From NCBI GenBank assembly GCA_013151235.1, contig JAADIO010000055.1, forward strand, positions 1-64,000: a DNA stretch of 64,000 nt. The letters are read 5' to 3'. The DNA is from Deltaproteobacteria bacterium. GTDB lineage: Bacteria; CG2-30-53-67. Position numbers and translations under genes: made by a program. Below, piece by piece: positions 41,681 through 50,011 of this stretch; the first letter of the stretch is position 1; every line of letters begins with the position of its first letter. The notes beneath the pieces are model-generated. The model worked only from the letters and a program-made list of their open reading frames with translations. It was not told where the DNA came from and did not search any database.

Positions 41681-42858
41681 TAAAAGGTCCGCGCGGCAAT
41701 CCAGCCCCCGGCGATGAAGGTCCCGATGGCACTTCCCAGGTTGGCGAGGACCACGACCAGCAGGATCCGGCTGACCGGATTCGTCCAGAATCCACGGACG
41801 GTGGTAATGGCATCGGGCAGGTCTTCAAGATCCTTGACGGTCGGTTTCTTGACCCAGGCCTGTACCAACCCGGCGACCCAGCCGGCGGCGATCATCGGAT
41901 TGAGACTGGTGATCGGCGCGCCGAAAAAGGCGGAGGCAATTGTCAGGGGGTGGGCGAAGGCCGCCGCCGCACCGAGGGCGGAGAGAACCCCGTTGACAAG
42001 AAACCAGATATAGACCGACTCCATGGAGTGGGTAGCCCCCCCTTTGAAGAAACCGAAGACGAGCAGGAAGATGATCAGCAGAGGAATCCCCCACTTCAGC
42101 AGGGTCGGGACCACCGATTTCGGCGGGGTCTCCATCAGCGGCTCCAACGGTTCATCCCGGTGGATATGCTCCTCGATCCCGGGCACGTGGGCAGCGCCGA
42201 TCACGGCGACGATCTTTTCGCCGGGGGCACGGCGGATCTTTTGTGCGAGATAGATGTCCCGCTCATCGAGGAGCCTTTTTTTGACCTCGGGAAAGGCTTC
42301 GGCGAATTCCTTCAGGACGCTTTCAAGCTGATCCCCCTTTTTCATCTCTTCGATCATCTCAGCGTCCACATCTTCCGTGGTGAAGAGGCTCCCCACGAGG
42401 TGGACCATCATCTTCAGCTTATTCCAGAGACCGAGATACCCCCAGACACGCTTCAGGGTCATCTGTATATCCCGGTCCGCCAGGACCAGTTCCGCACCGT
42501 GGGCCTCGGCCTGACGGATCCCCTCGATCATCTCTGCGCCCGGCTGAACCCCCAACTGCTCCCCGAGCCGCCGGTAGAACGAGGAGAGGATCAATTGCGT
42601 CAGCAGGAAGAGGGCCTTCTTTTCACGGATGACCTTGAAGATGTTCATCTGTTTCCAGGCATCCCGCTGGATGATGGCCTTGTACCTCGCCTCACAGAGT
42701 TCCACGCAGACCGTATCGGGTTGAAGAACTTCCACCGTTGTGCGGACATCCTCCACACTCTCTTTCGAAAGGTGGGCCGTCCCGATCAGATAGACTTCCC
42801 TGCCGTCCACCCGGACCTTACGGACACGGGCGGGAAGGGAGATTTCCGTTGTTTCCAT
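41680..42858 (-). CDS. TraB family membrane protein
   Basis: 392 residues. The N-terminal TraB/PrgY domain has YLIGTAHLSKESVEDV (the GTxH motif), VELCEARYKAI and GAAHVPGIEEHI. Hydrophobic segments in the C-terminal half (about 250-390) would span the membrane (PLLIIFLLVFGFF, LVNGVLSALGAAAAF, RILLVVVLANLGSAIG). The TraB domain is thought to be a metal-dependent membrane enzyme or scaffold. Enterococcal members modulate peptide pheromones and mitochondrial relatives exist, but the role in free-living bacteria is poorly known. Start ATG at 42858 follows AAAAGGA. It overlaps the upstream exonuclease gene by 41 bases. Confidence 0.88.
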   Translation of the reverse strand: METTEISLPARVRKVRVDGREVYLIGTAHLSKESVEDVRTTVEVLQPDTVCVELCEARYKAIIQRDAWKQMNIFKVIREKKALFLLTQLILSSFYRRLGEQLGVQPGAEMIEGIRQAEAHGAELVLADRDIQMTLKRVWGYLGLWNKLKMMVHLVGSLFTTEDVDAEMIEEMKKGDQLESVLKEFAEAFPEVKKRLLDERDIYLAQKIRRAPGEKIVAVIGAAHVPGIEEHIHRDEPLEPLMETPPKSVVPTLLKWGIPLLIIFLLVFGFFKGGATHSMESVYIWFLVNGVLSALGAAAAFAHPLTIASAFFGAPITSLNPMIAAGWVAGLVQAWVKKPTVKDLEDLPDAITTVRGFWTNPVSRILLVVVLANLGSAIGTFIAGGWIAARTF

Positions 42859-43522
42859 TCCCGGATTTCCTTTTCTTCTGCAATTTTTTCATATGGAGAT
42901 AGAGTTCCCGGCTGACCCAGGCATCCATGGCCGCATATCCCACCTGGGCGGGAACCAACACATCACGGGCCCAGTTGGAACACTGAGACTTCTTGGAGAT
43001 CCGAAATCCGAGGAGGACCGCAGAAAGTCCCCGTAGACCGTGGTTCTTGATCTCCATCTCCCGGGCCATCGTCCCCAGATCGACGAAACCGGCCGCCCTG
43101 AACGGTCCCAGCTCCTTGAGTTTCCGGATGTCATCGTCCAGGGCCGCACCCGCCTTGATAATCTGCGGGGAGGAGAGGATCTCCCGAAGTGGACGGGGGA
43201 ATTTCAGGTGTCGAAGCTGGAAGAGGTAGACACTCCTCCGGCCGGCCAGTTGAATGAGAGAAGGTGGATAGGACTCCCCCTTCTTGAAGGAAGGCCGTGA
43301 TTCCGTATCGAAACCGAGGACCTTCTCACTCCGGAGCCGTTCCAGAGCCTCACCCATCTCCTCACGGGAACGGATCACCCGGACGGTCCGCTCAAAACGG
43401 CGGATCGGCAGGGCGTTGATCTCCTCCCGGGTCATACGCCGGTCGAAACCGGGCCGGCCTGTTGACTCATCCGGCTTGTCCCCCCGCCGGACCGTTCCCG
43501 ATTGAGTTCGCTCCTCGTGCAT
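42818..43522 (-). CDS. DEDDy 3'-5' exonuclease (RNase D-like)
   Basis: About 234 residues from the ATG at 43522 (after AAAGGA). The open frame begins at 43558 without ribosome-binding signals. The exonuclease motifs are Exo I LGFDTESRP, Exo II GAALDDDIRKL and Exo III GYAAMDAWVSRELY, so it is DEDDy with the tyrosine. No HRDC domain follows, so it is RNase D-like only in its catalytic domain. Basic residues are frequent at the C-terminus. It overlaps the TraB gene start by 41 bases on the same strand, probably an operon. The substrate (RNA or DNA end) is not determined. Confidence 0.85.
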   Translation of the reverse strand: MHEERTQSGTVRRGDKPDESTGRPGFDRRMTREEINALPIRRFERTVRVIRSREEMGEALERLRSEKVLGFDTESRPSFKKGESYPPSLIQLAGRRSVYLFQLRHLKFPRPLREILSSPQIIKAGAALDDDIRKLKELGPFRAAGFVDLGTMAREMEIKNHGLRGLSAVLLGFRISKKSQCSNWARDVLVPAQVGYAAMDAWVSRELYLHMKKLQKKRKSGNGNNGNLPSRPCP

Positions 43523-43703
43523 CATTGTCCTTTTACCGGACGTTCCACACCCGTACAAAAACCTCCGGATCGGTCATCGTTCACAAATCTCACAAGTGAC
43601 GTCAACAAGCTGCATCCATATCGACATCCACGCCGGGAACATCCAAGGGAGAATTTTTCGGTGCAGTCGGTCTCATGATATACTTCATCTCACCTGCGAA
43701 CGG

Positions 43704-44120
43704 TTAAGGCGAGCTGAATTGTGCTCCCGTAATTTTGCGTATGGCAAGAAAATCTTTGCGGTTTTCAGTAATGATTATTGCACCGATACTCAACGCACTT
43801 AACGCAATCAATACATCGTGCGACAAGCTGACGGATTTTTTTAAATCGTAACCTTGTTTTGTCCTGAGTTCGTCCAGCACACGCCCCGCTTTCGGGAACA
43901 AGATCTTTGCAGGGACAAGAACACGGCGGGTCTTCTCAAAAATAGCATAGAGGCGATCTACGCCTTCCCTGTTCTTCTTTGAATTGGCCCCGGCATAGAG
44001 TTCCATCGCAACAACAGAACTCAGATATCGGACCAGACCAGGCCCAAACAGCAATTTACTGTGCTTTCTTTCCCGAAACCAGTCAATCAGGATGTTCGTG
44101 TCAGGGACAACCTTAATCAT
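43704..44120 (-). CDS. PIN-domain toxin (VapC-like)
   Basis: 138 residues from the ATG at 44120, which overlaps the antitoxin stop by 8 bases. PIN ribonuclease with Asp in VPDTNILIDWF, Glu in VVAMELYAGA and the C-terminal acidic cluster in SLSHDVLIALSALSIGAIIITENRKDF. VapC toxins cleave specific RNAs and are inhibited by the antitoxin from the same operon. The family length is typical, and all expected acidic residues are present. Co-transcribed with the upstream antitoxin. Confidence 0.9.
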   Translation of the reverse strand: MIKVVPDTNILIDWFRERKHSKLLFGPGLVRYLSSVVAMELYAGANSKKNREGVDRLYAIFEKTRRVLVPAKILFPKAGRVLDELRTKQGYDLKKSVSLSHDVLIALSALSIGAIIITENRKDFLAIRKITGAQFSSP

Positions 44121-44304
44121 AGACCTTTTCAATCTCAAGCCGGCCGGCGAGCTTTTTCAAAACCATATCAATCTCACTATCTGCAATCACCTGACTCAAA
44201 GCCTTATCCACTGCATCGGTATCCGTTTTCGCCCCAAGAATTTTCCGGACCTTATCGATCTTCTCCTGGTCCAGTTTCAAATGCTTTCCTTTGATCGTCG
44301 GCAT
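44113..44304 (-). CDS. Antitoxin of the PIN-toxin pair
   Basis: 63 residues with ribosome-binding site AGGGAG 8 bases upstream. The text MPTIKGKHLKLDQEKIDKVRKILGAKTDTDAVDKALSQVI has the spacing of a ribbon-helix-helix or VapB-like DNA-binding domain. A C-terminal segment (ADSEIDMVLKKLAGRLEIEKVYD) would bind the toxin. It ends in TATGATTAA, where ATG is the toxin start. The coding order antitoxin-toxin is standard. The precise antitoxin family is uncertain. Confidence 0.82.
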   Translation of the reverse strand: MPTIKGKHLKLDQEKIDKVRKILGAKTDTDAVDKALSQVIADSEIDMVLKKLAGRLEIEKVYD

Positions 44305-44339
44305 TCAGAGAACTCCCTTCATGAGATATGTTCAGAAGA

Positions 44340-44368
44340 ACGTTATCAGAGATCATGTACATTGTCAA
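44340..44368 (-). promoter_or_regulatory. Sigma-70 promoter of the PIN toxin-antitoxin operon
   Basis: Minus strand TTGACA (44368-44363) and TAACGT (44345-44340) are 17 bases apart. The antitoxin ATG is about 35 bases downstream. The TGTACA-like text between the boxes may serve as operator. Confidence 0.6.
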
Positions 44369-44466
44369 TAAATTCGTGTACACAAAAATATCAGGCATGA
44401 AGGCTGACAGGAAAGAATCCAACACCTTTTCTTTGACTTTACAGATCCCCTCTTGATAAGACATTT

Positions 44467-44958
44467 TCAGCTCTTCATATTGACGTACTGGAGCGGCACT
44501 TCAAGATTGCTCTCCTTGAGCATTCCGATGACTTTCTGAAGGTCGTCGATCTTCTTGCCGGTCACACGGACCTGCTGGTCCTGGATCTGGGCCTGCACCT
44601 TGATCTTGAGTCCCTTGATCATCTTGACGATCTTCCGGGCCGTATCAATATCAATCCCTTCCCGGATCAGGATGTCCCGCTTGATCATCCCCTTGGAGGT
44701 CGGTTCGATCTCCTGATAGTCGAGAGCCTTGGAATCAATCTTCCGTTTGACGCACTTACCGATCAGGTCATCCTCCACGGCCTTCATCTTCATCTCGTCC
44801 TCGGTGAGGATATGAATTTTTTTTTCTTTCTTGTTGAAGGTGATCTCCGTTTTGGATTTCCGGAAGTCGTACCGTGTGGTAATGGTCTTCCGGGTCATGT
44901 TGACGGCATTGTCCATTTCCTGCATGTCGATCTTGTTCACAATATCAAATGACGGCAT
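44467..44958 (-). CDS. YajQ family nucleotide-binding protein
   Basis: 163 residues, full YajQ length (PSFDIVNKIDMQEMDNAVN...TRYDFRKSKTEITFNKKEKKI...YVNMKS). The fold has two ferredoxin-like repeats. Some members, in Xanthomonas, bind cyclic di-GMP and act with a transcription regulator. Others bind nucleic acids or nucleotides. No regulator is adjacent. It follows cobO by 30 bases on the same strand. Family identification is firm; function here is not. Confidence 0.93.
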   Translation of the reverse strand: MPSFDIVNKIDMQEMDNAVNMTRKTITTRYDFRKSKTEITFNKKEKKIHILTEDEMKMKAVEDDLIGKCVKRKIDSKALDYQEIEPTSKGMIKRDILIREGIDIDTARKIVKMIKGLKIKVQAQIQDQQVRVTGKKIDDLQKVIGMLKESNLEVPLQYVNMKS

Positions 44959-44988
44959 GGTTGGTTCTCCTTTGTTTGAGTTCCGGGA

Positions 44989-45519
44989 TCAGAACTCGAT
45001 TCCCTTACGTGCCGGCACCCCCTCCGTCTCGGCGGGATGCTTGATCTTTTTCATCTCCGTCACGTAGTCGGCCCGTTCAATCACCCGGGGATCGGCGCCC
45101 CGTCCCGTAAGGATCAGTTCGAGTTGCTCCGGTTTTTCTTCCAGCAGGCCCAGCAATCGTTCAACGGGAAGGAGTCCCTGTGAGACACAGTTGTTCACCT
45201 CGTCCAGGACGGCCAGGTCATAGGTGTCGCGAAGAATTTTCTCCCGCACCTCATCAAAATCGGTACACACCTGCCGGGCCAGTTCCTTCCGATCGATATT
45301 GGAATCAAAACGCGGGTGAATCTCGGGAAAACGGATCACCGTCATCTCCAGGGAGGCGGCCCGAACGGCAAGGATCTCCCCGGACACGCCCCGGCCTCCC
45401 TTGAGGAACTGAACGAAGAGAACCTTTTTTCCGTGGCCGACGGCACGGGAGGCCAGGCCGAAAGCGGCCGTGGTCTTTCCCTTTCCGTTTCCCGTATAGA
45501 CATGAATCATCCCCCGCAT
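44989..45519 (-). CDS. cobO: Cob(I)yrinic acid a,c-diamide adenosyltransferase
   Basis: 176 residues, CobO/CobA/BtuR type. It transfers adenosine from ATP to cobalt in corrinoids. The P-loop GNGKGKTTAAFG (10-21), VQFLKGG, FPEIHPRFDSN and DEVNNCVSQGLL are visible. The start overlaps the end of the radical SAM gene by 13 bases. The C-terminal TEGVPARKGIEF is typical of the family. Adenosylcobamide production fits the B12-dependent radical SAM next door. Confidence 0.93.
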   Translation of the reverse strand: MRGMIHVYTGNGKGKTTAAFGLASRAVGHGKKVLFVQFLKGGRGVSGEILAVRAASLEMTVIRFPEIHPRFDSNIDRKELARQVCTDFDEVREKILRDTYDLAVLDEVNNCVSQGLLPVERLLGLLEEKPEQLELILTGRGADPRVIERADYVTEMKKIKHPAETEGVPARKGIEF

Positions 45520-46895
45520 GGAATCCTCTTTTCCGGCAGCTTTGCCGCCTTTTCCATACGGGTCAGGGCCGCTTCAAAAAATCCGACCAGGGAGAGATTC
45601 TTTGCCCGGTACCGGCGATGACCCGGATCGTTAAAATCCTCACCGTCCATTTCCCGCATGATCTGCCTGCACCTCGGATAGATCGTTTCATAGAGGGTCT
45701 GCACCGCATCTTCATCAAAATGATAAGGTGCATCGTATTCCTTCGCACAGGCCCCGGGAGAAAAAGCCGTCCCCCGGAGGAGGAAGACACGATGGCTCAG
45801 AAGATGAGCCGTGCTGGATGGATGGCTCAGAAGATCAAGACGGAGGAGGGTCTCGAAATTGACACGCACATCCTCCAACTTCGTCTCCTTTTCAAACATG
45901 ATAAACCCGATCGAAAGATGGATTCCGAGACCCTGCAGGACCTTCACGGCCCGGATATTCCGTTCCGCCGTCACCCCTTTCCGGAAACGCTCCAGCATCC
46001 GCTGGGAGAAACTCTCCACACCGAGGAAGAGATCGTGAAGTCCCGCCTCGCGCAATTCCGTGAAGAGGGACTCCTCCACATTATCGGCACGGCACTCCAT
46101 ACCAAAGGTAATCCCGGGCAGTCGGTACCGGATCAGACGGGCCAGTTCCGCAGACCGTTCCCGTCCCCGGTTGCCGGGGCCGCAGAAATTGGGATCGGCG
46201 AAATAGAAATAGGATGCACCGAACGCCTCCCGGACCCGGACCATCTCCTCCACGATATTCTCCGGCGACCGTCCCCGCCAGCAGGCCTTTCCATGAGAAA
46301 GAAAATGAATGGTACAAAACCGGCACTGCCCGTAGCAGCCGCGGCTGCCGAGGATGTAAGCCGTCCCGCAAGCAAGCCTCGTTCGAAGGGGAAAGGCCAA
46401 GCGGTCAAGGTCCGATTCCTCCGGCCGCGGGATCAGGCAGGTCCGCCCTTTCTCCTGAAAGGCCACACCGCGAGTCTGCCGCCAATCCCGGTTTTCTTCC
46501 AGCCGGGCCGCCAGCCGGACGAGCGTCTCCTCGGGATCTCCCACAACCACGCCATCGATAAAGGAAAACCGATCCAGAAGCCGGTCGTGAAAGGCACTCG
46601 GATAAAATCCGAAGAGAAAAATGCGGGAAACCTTTCCCGACGCCTTCAGACTCTTCAGCCCTTCAAGGAGGGGCTCCGTATATTCCCACTGATAGACGAG
46701 GTGGAGGATCAGTACGCTCCAACCGGCCGCAGGGGAGACCCCGGCGGTCTCGATCAGTTCCGCCTCAAACCCCGCCTTTTTCAGGGAAGCGACGGCATAT
46801 CCGGCGAGAAGACAGGAGGACAGGGGGGTGTTCACCACATCGTCACACCGCGCCGCGCTTCTCCGAACGGGGGGATCGTAAATCACGAACTTCAT
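45507..46895 (-). CDS. B12-binding-type radical SAM protein
   Basis: 462 residues. The N-terminal region (about 1-150) has the outline of a cobalamin-binding domain, followed by the radical SAM cluster motif in SRGCYGQCRFC (Cys-x3-Cys-x2-Cys). The middle holds DLFLGVESFSQRMLERFRKG, typical of the Elp3-like/B12 radical SAM group. Members methylate or rearrange varied substrates; which one here is unknown. It is followed by cobO with a 13-base overlap, consistent with a supply of adenosylated or free corrinoid. Start ATG at 46895. Confidence 0.88.
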   Translation of the reverse strand: MKFVIYDPPVRRSAARCDDVVNTPLSSCLLAGYAVASLKKAGFEAELIETAGVSPAAGWSVLILHLVYQWEYTEPLLEGLKSLKASGKVSRIFLFGFYPSAFHDRLLDRFSFIDGVVVGDPEETLVRLAARLEENRDWRQTRGVAFQEKGRTCLIPRPEESDLDRLAFPLRTRLACGTAYILGSRGCYGQCRFCTIHFLSHGKACWRGRSPENIVEEMVRVREAFGASYFYFADPNFCGPGNRGRERSAELARLIRYRLPGITFGMECRADNVEESLFTELREAGLHDLFLGVESFSQRMLERFRKGVTAERNIRAVKVLQGLGIHLSIGFIMFEKETKLEDVRVNFETLLRLDLLSHPSSTAHLLSHRVFLLRGTAFSPGACAKEYDAPYHFDEDAVQTLYETIYPRCRQIMREMDGEDFNDPGHRRYRAKNLSLVGFFEAALTRMEKAAKLPEKRIPCGG

Positions 46896-47016
46896 GGATC
46901 AGGGGTCTTTCCGGGAAAATAGATGTTTATCCGATCCTGCAGGGCTCCGCTCCAAAGACCTGCAACTACCTTGTCACAGGAGAAGAGGAGGTGTCAAGGA
47001 GGATTTCCCGCCGGAT

Positions 47017-47892
47017 TCAGTCGAAGAATCTGCCTTGGAGGGCCTCGACAACTTTCACGACGGCATCTGAACGATTGAGCGTATAGAAATGGAGATAGGA
47101 GACCCCCTGTTCGAGGAGTTCTTCACACTGCCGGATGGCGATCTCCACCCCCACCTTTTCCATCTCTTCCGGCCGGCCGGCCAAAGGCGCCATCTTTTCT
47201 TCAACCCAGGCGGGAATCGTTGCTCCGCAGAAAGAAGCAAACCTTTTCACTTTTGCCAGATCGGTGATCGGCATGATCCCCGGAAAGATCGGAAGCCGGA
47301 GACCCGCCCTTTCAGCCCTTTCCCGGAATGCAAAGAAATAACGATTATCGAAGAACATCTGGGTAATGGCGAAATCCGCACCGGCATCCACTTTTTCTTT
47401 GGTATAGATAAGATCCGCCTCGAGCGAAGGCGATTCGAGATGTCCTTCCGGATAAACGGCCACGGCAATGGAAAAGTCGTGTGTTGAGCGGACAAAGGCC
47501 GCCAGATCGCGGCCATAGGGGAATTCTCCGGCGGAAGGGTCAAAATCCGGAATATCTTCAGGGGGATCGCCCCGAAGAGCCAGGACATTTTCTATCCCTT
47601 CCTCCCGGAAGGTTTGCAACAGCGTCGCCATCGAAGCACGGGTGGCACCGATACAGGTCAGATGGGACATTACGGTGAGTGAAAAGTTTTCCCGGATGGC
47701 ACGCAGTGTTTTCAGGGTGCGATCCTGCGTACTACCGCCCGCTCCGTAGGTGACGGAAACATAAAGCGGATCCAGCCGACTCAGTTCCCGAACGACTTGC
47801 AGAAAAGCAACCATCCCGGCTTCCGTCTTCGGCGGGAAAAACTCAAAGGAAAAGCCCTTTTTCCGTGTTTTCAAAAGGTCGGCGATCTTCAT
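47017..47892 (-). CDS. metF: Methylenetetrahydrofolate reductase
   Basis: 291 residues, MetF/FAD-type. It reduces 5,10-methylene-THF to 5-methyl-THF for methionine synthesis. Motifs: FSFEFFPPKTEAG, YVSVTYGAGGSTQDRTL, HLTCIGAT, DPPEDIPD and FAITQMFFDN. The start follows GGAAAGGA, located about 13 bases before ATG. The 5' leader carries a strong hairpin (47925-47960). The gene is alone, with 120 bases of non-coding sequence after its stop, and the radical SAM gene beyond. Confidence 0.94.
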   Translation of the reverse strand: MKIADLLKTRKKGFSFEFFPPKTEAGMVAFLQVVRELSRLDPLYVSVTYGAGGSTQDRTLKTLRAIRENFSLTVMSHLTCIGATRASMATLLQTFREEGIENVLALRGDPPEDIPDFDPSAGEFPYGRDLAAFVRSTHDFSIAVAVYPEGHLESPSLEADLIYTKEKVDAGADFAITQMFFDNRYFFAFRERAERAGLRLPIFPGIMPITDLAKVKRFASFCGATIPAWVEEKMAPLAGRPEEMEKVGVEIAIRQCEELLEQGVSYLHFYTLNRSDAVVKVVEALQGRFFD

Positions 47893-47924
47893 GAGAGACA
47901 GCGTCCTTTCCGGTTGAGAGGTTG

Positions 47925-47960
47925 CCGGAGGAAGCCCCGCCTTTGCAGGGATTCCTCCGG
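47925..47960 (-). promoter_or_regulatory. Hairpin in the metF leader
   Basis: Two 9-bp arms (CCGGAGGAA and TTCCTCCGG on the minus strand) enclose a second stem (CCCTGC, loop AAAG, GCGGGG) with a single 1x1 mismatch between them. The loop-to-stem geometry gives a 15-bp stem. It ends 32 bases before the ATG. It matches none of the SAM, SAH, THF, cobalamin or TPP consensus sequences that I can recall. Confidence 0.6.
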
Positions 47961-48236
47961 TTGGGGGAGGTGTGAGATGGGTACTTGATGAGAAATTTGG
48001 AAACCGGAAGTTTCCCTTCCCCTCAAGGGTCCATGTCCTCTTCTCCTTTTCCTCTTTCCATTAGAGCAAATCCCATGCCAAGGGGGAACCCACTCCGAGG
48101 AGAAGACACCCGGACGATCTTACCGAAACGATGAATTTCTCCGTTCTTCAGAATGTTACAGGAGAATGGCAAGGAGGTGGACAAAAGAAAAAGAAGCGCA
48201 AAGGAATTCCTCTGTTCCAAAAACGAATGCGGGGAA

Positions 48237-48273
48237 GGGAGAAATTACCCCGGTGATTGCGGTAATTTTTCCC
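48237..48273. other. Long inverted repeat between metF and the substrate-binding protein gene
   Basis: Arms 48237-48249 (GGGAGAAATTACC) and 48261-48273 (GGTAATTTTTCCC) pair over 13 bp with one G-T, around an 11-base loop. It lies about 100 bases before the ATG at 48372. The rest of the 47893-48371 gap has no gene that I can support. Confidence 0.5.
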
Positions 48274-48371
48274 AGTCCATTTCCCGGCCGAAGGCCATTC
48301 GCAATCCGCTCCGCTTTATGTTAGAGTACTTTTCGGAAGAGAAACAACAATCACCGTAAACAAGGGAAACC

Positions 48372-49325
48372 ATGCAGCTTCGGATCGGACACCTGTCCAC
48401 CTTTTATCACACATCGATCCTGCTGATGGCCGATCCGGAAACCCCGGCACGCCTCGGCGTGGAAGTAGAATGGAAACTCTTCGGCACCGGCCCCGCAATT
48501 GTCGAGGCCTTCCGGACCGGTGAAATCGATCTGGCTTATATCGGCCTGCCTCCCGCCATGATCGGGATCGCTTCAGGAGTCCCTATTCGATGCATCGCCG
48601 GCGGACACATGGAAGGGACCGTGATCGTCGGGAATGTCGCCCACCGGGACTTTGGCGATACCCACGAACTCGGCAGGATCATGGAGCAATTCCGGGGGAA
48701 AACAATCGGCGTTCCCGGCACCGGGTCCATCCATGACGTGATCCTCACCGACACCCTCGATCGTTTCAACCTGGCGGACACGGTGCAAACAGTTCACTTC
48801 CCCTGGGCGGACGAATTAATGGAGGCGATGTTCCGGGGAGAGGTGGCGGCAGCCTTCGGGACACCGGCCCTGGCCGCCGCACTGGCCCATTACGGAGAGG
48901 GAAAGATCCTCTATCCGCCCCGCCTCCTCCGGCCGGAGAACCCGAGTTACGGCATCGTTGCGGAGATCTCCTTCCTGCAAAGGGAGGCGGAGATTACGGA
49001 GCGGTTTCTTCGACTCCATGAGGCGGCCACCGAAAGACTCCGAACCGATCCTTCCGGAGCGGCAAAAATTCTCTCCACCTTTATCGGTTTCATTGATGAA
49101 GCACTCGTACTAGAAACCCTGAAGATCTCTTCCCGTTACTGCGCACAGTTGACGGAAGGATACATCACCTGTACCCTAAGTTTTGCCGAAACCCTGAAAC
49201 GGTTGGGCTACATTGAACGGACGTTACCGGAAAAGGAGATCTTCGACACCACCTTGATCAAAAAGATTCATGGTCCGGGAGATCACTACGGAGACGATGC
49301 TGTAAGGAGAGGACAAACTTCATAG
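48372..49325 (+). CDS. Substrate-binding-like protein (NMT1/THI5 or SsuA fold), no signal peptide
   Basis: 317 residues. Begins QLRIGHLSTFYHTSILLMA, then FGTGPAIVEAFRTGEIDLAYIGLPPAMIGIASGVPIRCIAGGHMEG, which is the periplasmic-binding fold of the nitrate/sulfonate/HMP group. There is no signal peptide or lipobox, and no permease or ATPase gene nearby, so it may act in the cytoplasm or belong to a different pathway. Start ATG after AAGGGA. A putative hairpin is upstream. Followed after 15 bases by the Met/Gly-rich gene. I recall leaderless relatives in methanogens. That resemblance is from memory. Confidence 0.8.
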   Translation: MQLRIGHLSTFYHTSILLMADPETPARLGVEVEWKLFGTGPAIVEAFRTGEIDLAYIGLPPAMIGIASGVPIRCIAGGHMEGTVIVGNVAHRDFGDTHELGRIMEQFRGKTIGVPGTGSIHDVILTDTLDRFNLADTVQTVHFPWADELMEAMFRGEVAAAFGTPALAAALAHYGEGKILYPPRLLRPENPSYGIVAEISFLQREAEITERFLRLHEAATERLRTDPSGAAKILSTFIGFIDEALVLETLKISSRYCAQLTEGYITCTLSFAETLKRLGYIERTLPEKEIFDTTLIKKIHGPGDHYGDDAVRRGQTS

Positions 49326-49340
49326 ACAAGGAGATCGACG

Positions 49341-49928
49341 ATGACGGAAAAGAAAAAACCGCTGCCCCGACCACCCCGAAAAGGCTTCGGACCGAGAAGG
49401 GGACCTGACACCGAAGGACCGTTGAGTGCCGACAAGATGGCAGCAGCCATGGCACAGGGAAAGCTCGAAGAATACCTGTCACAGGAATTCCAGGGGAATG
49501 AACAGGCGCAAAACCTGGCAAAGATGATGATGGGGATGACGGGAATGTCCGGGATGATGCCGTCCGGCGGGTCCGTCGGTAGTATCCCGCCGGCCGGCGG
49601 AGATCCCGCTGGCCCTCCGGAAGTCCCCGAGGATATCCGGCAGGCCTCTCTCACCGGCGACATGGGACAGCTCATGACCCTGATGAAACAGGAGCACGAA
49701 AAACGCTCCGGCGGTGAACAAAAAGCGGGTGAGGAAGCCCCCACGAAAAAAAGTCCCGATAACGAAAAGGCATCGGCACCCTCGGCGGAAGCCCCGGCCC
49801 TTCTCGACCGGGAGTCAATCGACCTTTTGATCCGGATTGCCTCGGAAAACAGCGTCTCCCTCGACTGGGTCATCGCCCGGGCCATCAAGCTCTATGCTCG
49901 GGATTACAAACTCACCGGCAGGGTCTGA
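49341..49928 (+). CDS. Met/Gly/Pro-rich protein, unknown function
   Basis: 195 residues with AAGGAG 9 bases before the ATG. The central stretch is low-complexity (MMMGMTGMSGMMPSGGSVGS), followed by Pro/Gly runs and a charged region. A C-terminal helix (DLLIRIASENSVSLDWVIARAIKLYARDY) could be a small folded unit, with no domain that I know. The reverse strand also has an open frame here, but it has no ribosome-binding site and the plus-strand gene follows the substrate-binding gene at 15 bases. Function is unknown. Confidence 0.65.
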   Translation: MTEKKKPLPRPPRKGFGPRRGPDTEGPLSADKMAAAMAQGKLEEYLSQEFQGNEQAQNLAKMMMGMTGMSGMMPSGGSVGSIPPAGGDPAGPPEVPEDIRQASLTGDMGQLMTLMKQEHEKRSGGEQKAGEEAPTKKSPDNEKASAPSAEAPALLDRESIDLLIRIASENSVSLDWVIARAIKLYARDYKLTGRV

Positions 49929-50011
49929 AAACAAAAGGGGAAACCAAATATATTCAAGAACTTGCTGTGGTCCGACCCTAACCCCAGACTACCCAGTAAA
50001 ACGAGAGGTTG

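Noticed and set aside
44252-44464. 70-residue minus-strand frame upstream of the PIN antitoxin
   Set aside because: It overlaps the antitoxin gene and its promoter, and has no ribosome-binding site or domain.
45618-46922. 434-residue open frame antisense to the radical SAM gene
   Set aside because: Mirror frame; the CxxxCxxC motif is on the minus strand.
48237-48371. TPP riboswitch upstream of the NMT1/THI5-like gene
   Set aside because: The TPP box text (CTGAGA, ACCC...GAACCTGAT) is not present.
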